DNA of 64,000 nt from assembly GCA_027559495.1 (NCBI GenBank), contig JAMXSV010000003.1, forward strand, positions 3,348,001 to 3,412,000, given 5' to 3'. Position 1 is the stretch's first letter; each line of letters begins with the position of its first letter. This document shows positions 57,910 to 64,000 of this stretch, piece after piece. Origin of the DNA: Aurifilum marmelostoma. Its lineage: Eukaryota > Ascomycota > Sordariomycetes > Diaporthales > Cryphonectriaceae. The position numbers were made by a program, and so were the translations under genes. Under the pieces are notes generated by a model that was not told the DNA's origin, ran no database searches, and saw only the letters and a program-made list of their open reading frames with translations.

Positions 57910-60058
57910 TTGGGCAGCTGGGGCCCTTCAGGATTGTTTTAGATCTCATTTTTATATTATGGCAAAGCATGATTTTGTTGGATAATTTGATGACTATTTT
58001 GATTCGGGTACCCTATGTAAGGTTCTACGCTCGGGTTCTAGACTGTCATGTGTCTTTGAGTATTTGCTTATAATCTGAGGCAGTTATTATTAGTTGTTCA
58101 TTATCCTATCAGCTAATTACTGAGCACTATGTCCCATACTAATCCTGCCTTGAAATGGTTCTACGAAGATGTCTGTATGTGCAGGGTGCCATGCTCAAAT
58201 GCGTGCCAGGTCTCAAGCCGAGACCCTGATTGATATCTATCGATAGCAACACAAACTTCTTTTGTAACGGTCCTAAGCCAGCCTCATCGGCTGTTGACAT
58301 TAGTCCAGCACAGAGTAATCCTGGTGTTCCGAGTACCGGACGTCAGGCGCCACGATCGACTGGTCGGAAGCAGTATTCATGGCGTCCCGTAAGGCAGCAT
58401 TGCGGTTGGTTTGTAACTTCAGAGACCGAGCCTGTAGCTGCTGAGTTGCAGCCGTGACTCTAACGAAAGCTTCATGAAGGCTGGTACACTTGAGAATTGT
58501 TGCCGTTAGTTCCCGTGAACTTGTAAGTAATTATATCTTGCCGGCCTTCAGCTTTTCGCTTTTTACTGTGTCCCCGCCTCGAGCTGGCCTCAAAGTATTA
58601 ATACAGGTACGCCTCGAGGATATTAAGTAAAGTAAGTGAAATATTCACTGACAAACTAGGTGTGAATGCGTTTGACAAGCAATATTCTATATCTAGAAAA
58701 ACGTTAATGCTGAAAACATCACAGACTCGGATTTCTTTCCAAGTCTATACTGAGCTCTGCTGGAATATGATATCAAGCTGGGGCTTCAAGTCTTGTCTTC
58801 TGGTCATTGATTTCTATGAGTTTACTAATTTTCAATAATTCGGTTATATTCGAGTTGAATTCACTTTTCTACCGGCTTCAATTAAATATCTTAGGCTAAG
58901 CACTAAATGACCATTTCCAACACAAAGAGAGTTTCTACATTGTAGAGAGAAGTATTAAATAGCTTGTTTTTGCTTACATACTTCAGCCAGATGTTGAAGT
59001 CACTTCAAGAATGCTCCGTTGAAGGACAGAAAGGCCAGAAAAGATATTTCTCCACAGAAACCGTTATTTTGCGCCTATAGTCGATGCTCAAAATTCCATA
59101 TGTGTATCTAGACCTTGGAAAGTCTGGCTAGATCTGCCTGTTATATACTGTGAAAAGTCCTGCACCTCCAGACTCTTCAACACCAGCTACTGCTCTCATA
59201 TAACGTGGAATTCACATGCTCGAACATTGATACCAGCCTGAAATTCGTGGCCCAGAAAGGGACGAGACTTTCATCCTCACCTTGAATTCGTGCATACTCC
59301 AAAGCCCTAAGGGCCAAATAACTATTAAGCTTTGGGCTCAGTATTAACCCCTGATCGCCTCTCTCACCTAGTCTTCCTCTTGATGACAATCCAGCCCATC
59401 AACTCTCCAGAGAGCCTTGAAAGACCCATGTGAAATAGGTAACGCCAAGGACTCAGCCCTGAATCCAAGCAACCTCACCCCGACACCATGAACAAAAGCA
59501 CTCTTCTGGGCTGAATATTACGGAAAGCAGGCAGCAAAACATAATTCTACACTACAGACCGGACTCGTCGGAGTGGGAATATCCGTTCGAGGCTTCGCGG
59601 CGGACTTGGATTGCCCCGCAATATTGATTTGGATCCTTCGGAAATCAGCAGCTTGAGTGATGAGGACTATGCGGACAGCCCATGGCAGACCATGTTCCCG
59701 CTCACTTGGTGGTCAGCGTGAGGCGGCCGTCTAACCTCATTCCCGTGAAGGCTAGCTGAATAGGAGAGACTATGTTCTCCTTACTTCTTGTCAGATCAAT
59801 AATTTCAAATTTTCTTTGCGGCGCGCGGAGGGAAGCATCTGACCGAGCCAGGAACTGGCGGCAAAAAGAGACGCACCGAGAGCAGACGTGGGGAAGAGAT
59901 CAGCAGAGTATTCAACGTGATACGATCCATACTGATGGCTAATAAGAGATGGCACTCGCTTTTCTCTAAGCCTTTCTTCTGTGGCCCTGATTTCCATGCC
60001 TGGGTAGTACGAAAAGAGAAAAGACAACCCTCGTTGATTGACTTTCAAGCTGAACACA
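57910..60058. promoter_or_regulatory. AT-rich intergenic region upstream of the FAD oxidase
   Basis: 2.1 kb without a supported gene, notably AT-rich from 58500 to 59150 compared with the GC-rich neighbours. It contains one exact CGGACTT copy at 59601-59607. Nothing resembles a transposase or RNA gene; decayed sequence cannot be excluded. Confidence 0.5.
59601..59607 (+). promoter_or_regulatory. Single CGGACTT copy
   Basis: An exact heptamer 452 bases upstream of the FAD oxidase ATG, with a related CCGGACTCGTCGG element near 59560-59572. Confidence 0.45.
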
Positions 60059-61571
60059 ATGGCAGCACGTAAGATCCTCGCGGTGGCCGCGTGCCTTATG
60101 CTACCGGCCCACGCCAACAATGCCAGCATCGAGGCACTTTTCGGCCCTTACTTGTCCCCAGGCACCGAGATTGCCGGGTCGGGCGAGTCCAACTTCTCCA
60201 GTGTGGTGACGGGGCGCTGGACGGCCTGGGAGGCGCCGGTGTGGACGGGCGCTATCAAACCTGTGACAGAGGCCGACGTGCAGACCATTGTCAAGATCGC
60301 AACGGAGAACGGCATTGGATTTCTTGCGACGACGGGTGGTCACGGCGCCGGCATAGGCTACGGCAATGTCAGGGGCATCGACATCAACCTGGCCAACTTC
60401 GACTCGGTCTCGGTCGATGTGGACAGCAACGAGCTGACGATCGGGGGAGGCGTCACGATTGGAGACATTATCCAGCCACTATATGATGTTGGCAAGACAG
60501 TCCGTGAGTACAGTCTTATTGTTAGCTGTGATGCTTCTACTGTCTCCAAATATTGACATGTTCGCAGCGCATGGAAACGAGATCTGTGTGGGCATGATCG
60601 GAGCCACACTTGGGGCCGGCATCGGCATCGGGACAGGTGTCTACGGACTGGGCATCGACTCGCTCAAGTCGGTCCGCCTGGTCACAGCATCCGGAGACAT
60701 CGTGACCGCCTCCAAGACCAGCCACCCGGATCTGTTCTGGGCGATCCGCGGCGCCGGGGCCAACTTCGGCATCGTCACGGAGGCCACCTTCAACCTCCAG
60801 GACCAGACCAACGACGGGAACACCGTCGTGGCCAGCTTCTCCTTCACCTCGGCCTCCAACCAGTCCGTCTTCGAGCTCTACCACTCCTTCGACGACAGCC
60901 TGCCGCCCGAGCTGTCCCTGCAGCTGGCCATCTCGTACAACGCGACCTACGGCCTCACCTTCATGCAGCTGTCGTACTTCTACTTTGGGCCCCTCGCCGA
61001 CGTGCAGCCGTACCTCGACGCCGCCTACGCCCTGGGGCCCCTCTCCAACTCCACCGCCGTCCTGCCGCAGCCCGCGCTGTACCAGGCCCTCGTCAACGGC
61101 GAGTGCGGGACCAACGAGCCCATCAGCGGCGCGACCATCGGGCTCGGAGAGACCGACGTGCCCACGCTGCAGTCCGTCCTCGCCGACCTCGTCGCCTTCT
61201 CCGAGGCCCACGCCGGCGCCTTTGTGGGCCAGACCGTCTTCCAGCGCTACGACAACACGCTGCAGCTCACCCGGCCCGACGGCGCCACCTCGTTCCCCTG
61301 GCGCGACATCAAGACGTACTGGCTGCACCTCAACATCTTCGAGGACCCGTCGCTCGAGGAGGCCGGCATCGAGCTCGCCAGGGACCTGCGCGCCCAGCTG
61401 CAGGCCACGAGCGGCTTCGCGCAGGAGCACATCTACGTGAACTATGCCCTGGGCGACGAGGGCCCGGCCGCGTGGTGGTCGGCTGCGAACCTGCCCGGGC
61501 TGGAGGCGCTCAAGAAGATATGGGATCCCAAGCACGAGTTTGGCACGGCTAATCCTATCGAGGGGTGGTGA
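60059..61571 (+). CDS. Secreted BBE/VAO-type FAD-linked oxidoreductase
   Basis: Exons are 60059..60503 and 60568..61571, giving 482 residues. Residues 1-19 (MAARKILAVAACLMLPAHA) look like a signal peptide. The PP-loop FAD domain includes IGFLATTGGHGAGIGYGN (His for covalent FAD) and NEICVGMIGATLGAGIGIGTGVYGLGIDSL, with a Cys in the region of the second covalent link. SHPDLFWAIRGAGANFGIVTEATF and the C-terminal IWDPKHEFGTANPIEGW are typical of berberine-bridge-like oxidases. Several NxS/T sequons are present. Enzymes of this family in azaphilone and other PKS clusters oxidise alcohols or desaturate C-C bonds late in the pathway. The start is chosen for the signal peptide; an in-frame ATG 21 bases upstream exists. 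Its position between the two PKS genes supports membership of the cluster. Confidence 0.87.
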
Positions 61572-62945
61572 TGATGGGGTGAGGAGGAATGTCTGTCCGT
61601 TATGTGGTGTTGTATCAGGTAATATTTGAACTCTGTATAGAAGAACAGGATCAAGACAATACAATAAACCGTCCAGACTTTGTAATTACTGGTCACATAT
61701 TTCATTTTGCGAAGTGCTACCTACCGTGAATTCGATGAACTTCAACCTTACAGCGCATCTGTTCTCTGTTATCCCCGTAGTAGCTCACCGTAAAAATTTA
61801 ACCTATTGTGTTGACCGTTTGTGGTCTCACTGCGAATGATCGCGAGCCTCAATTTCACTATTTACCTTGGCTCATCTCGTGTTGGAAAATGCACGATATT
61901 CTTCTAGTTCTATCCTTTGATAACACGGATAAACAAGCTGGCTAGACACTATGACTACATAGTCAACATCTTCCTCCGTCATCGCTATCCACGACGGCTC
62001 AGCAGGCCGCCGACAAAACCCCTCGCCCGCTGATCCCACAAACCTATTCTCTTCCAACCCAGGCCCTGAAGTCCTCCATGCCACGTCAGCTCCGAATCCT
62101 CTCGTTTATCAAACAAAAACCAGGACGTACAAGCTCGAAAAAAAGGGAGGGGGGGGGTTAGCTCGATCCCTCCTGGCGGAGTAAGCCGGACCATCTCCAG
62201 GAGTTTGTCAGTGTGTATTATCTCTTCCCGGCTCCCCCCTGCCCCAACAAACACACATGTAAGACGAAAGCACGTGGAGACGCATACACGCGGACCCTGC
62301 AGATGACAGACGTGCAGCTCCCGCAGTTGCAGTGCAGATTACCACGCAGGGTGGTGGACATGCGGCGGAGGCCCAGGGACCCGGGGTCTCGACCGGGCGA
62401 CAAGACTCCTGGGGGACTCCGCCTGTCGCTTGTCCAGGAGTGCGTCGAGAACGATGAGGAGATAGGAGTTGTTCAAGGCAGAGATCCTTTTTTCCCCCCT
62501 TCTCCATTCCTTCTCGAGCACAGGCGAGCAGTTGCAAATGGTCAGCCTGGGTCTGACAATACCCAACTGAGCGGAGGACAGGTATCAAAGGTCAGATAAA
62601 GTGGCGAACAGAGGAGCCTCAGAGTAGAGCAGATATTACACTTTTCAAATATCACAGTTTTCTAGTCCTCCCCCCCCAAAGAAGCACGTGGCTACTGTAT
62701 TCAAGACTTCAGCATCCCCTCAGGATGATTGTTCAACACACAACGAAGCTGAAGGACTCGATTAGCTTGCCCACTTTCCCCCAACGGACCCAACCTCAGC
62801 TCTGCCTCGTTGCTCTCCAAGGTTCCCTGGGACGATTGCGATACCCGTCTCCCTCGACACTCTCTGCTTAGAATAGACCTTCGCCGCGCGACTCTTTGTA
62901 GTTCCTACCTTGACAGTCTCGAGCAGGACTAGGTCCGTCGACACC
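61572..62945. promoter_or_regulatory. Intergenic region upstream of the HR-PKS
   Basis: 1.4 kb non-coding. No exact CGGACTT copy; CCGGACC occurs near 62187. G- and C-rich runs lie near 62145-62157, 62493-62499 and 62670-62677. ORFs here are short and lack domains. Confidence 0.5.
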
Positions 62946-64000
62946 ATGGGAAGGATCAGTACCAACGGCCCAGAGGAATGGGCCACGGAGCCCATCGCCA
63001 TCATAGGCCTGAGCTGCAAGTTCGCCGGCGACGCCGACAGCGCCGAGGGCTTCTGGGAGATGATGGCCCAGGGCCGCAACGCCTGGTCCGAGCCCCCCGC
63101 CTCGCGGTGGAATGCAAGGGGCGCCTACCACGCCGACAGCGACAAGCTCAGCACGACCAGCGTCAAGGGCGCGCATTTCCTCCGCGAGGACGTCGGTCTC
63201 TTTGACGCTGCCTTCTTCAGCTACTCGGGCAACACCGCGTCGGCCGTCGACCCGCAGTACCGCCTCCAGCTCGAGTCGGCCTACGAGGCGCTCGAGAACG
63301 CGGGTCTCCCGCTGGCCAAGGTGGCCGGGTCCAATACCTCTTGTTACACGGCCATCTTTACACACGACTACCATGAGGGCCTCATCCGCGACGAGGACAA
63401 CCTGCCGCGATTTCTTCCCATCGGCACGCAGGCGGCCATGTCGGCGAACCGTATCTCGCACTTTTTCGACCTGCGAGGTGCTAGCTGTGAGTAATAATCA
63501 GCATGTTATAGGACAAAAGAAAAGAAGAAGAAAAAACTAGAAAGGCTAATATCGTCATCACCACAGTCACGCTCGACACAGGCTGCTCAGGAGGTCTCGT
63601 GGCGCTCCACCAGGCCGTGCTGGGCCTCCGAGCGCGGGAGTCCGACATGTCCGTCGTGAGCGGGTGCAACCTCATGCTGGCACCAGACCAGTTCAAGACA
63701 TTCTCGTCCATGGGCCTGCTGTCGCCCGACGGCATCACCTACGCCTTTGACTCGCGCGCAAACGGGTACGGGCGTGGTGAGGGCGTGGGCACCCTCGTGA
63801 TCAAACGCCTCAGGTACGTATGGACGATGATGATGATGATGTCTCTTTTTCCCCGTCTCTGTCTCCCCGTCTCTGGCCCTGTAAGGTGCCGTCTACTAAC
63901 GTCCGCTTCAGAGACGCTCTCGAGGCAGGAGACCCGGTGCGAGCAGTCATCCGTGAGACGTATCTGAACCAGGACGGCAAGACCGACACGATCACATCGC
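62946..64000 (+). CDS. Highly reducing type I polyketide synthase, N-terminal KS part (continues past the window)
   Basis: Exons are 62946..63486, 63567..63813 and 63912 onward, cut at the right edge. The protein begins MGRISTNGPEEWATEPIAIIGLSCKF. It has the KS N-terminal block (DVGLFDAAFFSYSGNTASAVDPQYRLQLESAYEALENAG) and active-site Cys187 in LDTGCSGGLVALHQAVLG, followed by the GYGRGEGVG loop and the start of the DALEAGDPVRAVIR helix. These features fit a fungal HR-PKS KS, not the SAT-fronted type. Downstream domains (AT, DH, possible CMeT, ER, KR, ACP) cannot be seen. In azaphilone clusters such an enzyme makes the acyl chain that is joined to the aromatic core. Whether its ER is active would decide if the MDR at 39283 works in trans. 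Confidence 0.88.

Noticed and set aside
60537..61664. 375-codon minus-strand frame over the FAD oxidase
   Set aside because: Gly/Val/Glu-rich antisense shadow without any recognisable domain.

Overview
The window is nuclear DNA from a filamentous ascomycete (Pezizomycotina, most likely a Sordariomycete). Most genes carry short 50-100 nt introns with GTRNGT/YAG ends. The left part holds conserved eukaryotic housekeeping genes, and the right part holds a large fungal secondary-metabolite cluster with Zn2Cys6 regulators, MFS transporters, and non-reducing (NR) and highly reducing (HR) iterative PKS genes. No RNA gene, CRISPR array or transposon was recognised.

Housekeeping part (1-22959): 3' end of mitochondrial ribosomal protein bL32m; a SKI8-type WD40 protein; DNA polymerase delta subunit 4; a queuosine salvage (DUF2419/Qng1) protein, divergent from the SUMO E1 subunit UBA2; a FabG-like SDR, divergent from an LCB3-type PAP2 lipid phosphatase; a DUF2470 membrane protein; a DUF3716/cupin-like protein; and a hexose transporter flanked by 3.3 kb and 2.6 kb of non-coding DNA.

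Cluster part (25585 to beyond 64000): an HMG-CoA synthase paralogue divergent from a 3-methylglutaconyl-CoA-hydratase-like crotonase; an FAD-dependent halogenase; a salicylate-hydroxylase-type FAD monooxygenase; two Zn2Cys6 regulators; a zinc-less MDR (trans-enoyl-reductase-like); a 14-TM drug exporter; a BAHD/trichothecene-type acyltransferase; an NR-PKS with SAT-KS-AT-PT-ACP-CMeT-R order; a secreted BBE-type FAD oxidase; and the start of an HR-PKS cut by the window end. NR-PKS with reductive release, HR-PKS, dearomatising monooxygenase, halogenase and acyltransferase together are the set expected for a chlorinated azaphilone. In the inferred scheme the NR-PKS makes a methylated aromatic aldehyde, the monooxygenase dearomatises it to the pyranoquinone core, the HR-PKS supplies a second acyl chain joined by the acyltransferase, and the halogenase adds chlorine.

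The unusual part is the HMG-CoA synthase/crotonase pair. It suggests that the cluster makes its own branched C5/C6 acyl-CoA (HMG-, 3-methylglutaconyl- or, after decarboxylation, 3-methylcrotonyl/isovaleryl-CoA), or alternatively that the synthase is a self-resistance copy. A heptamer, CGGACTT/AAGTCCG, recurs in five cluster promoters, as direct repeats and once as an inverted pair. I did not find it by eye left of the cluster, and it is a good candidate site for a cluster regulator.

Four genes (hexose transporter, enoyl reductase, acyltransferase, NR-PKS) each contain one single-base frameshift, all inside runs of C or G, with otherwise perfect reading frames. These look like homopolymer sequencing errors rather than gene decay. 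Three cluster genes need a GC-AG intron to keep their frame.
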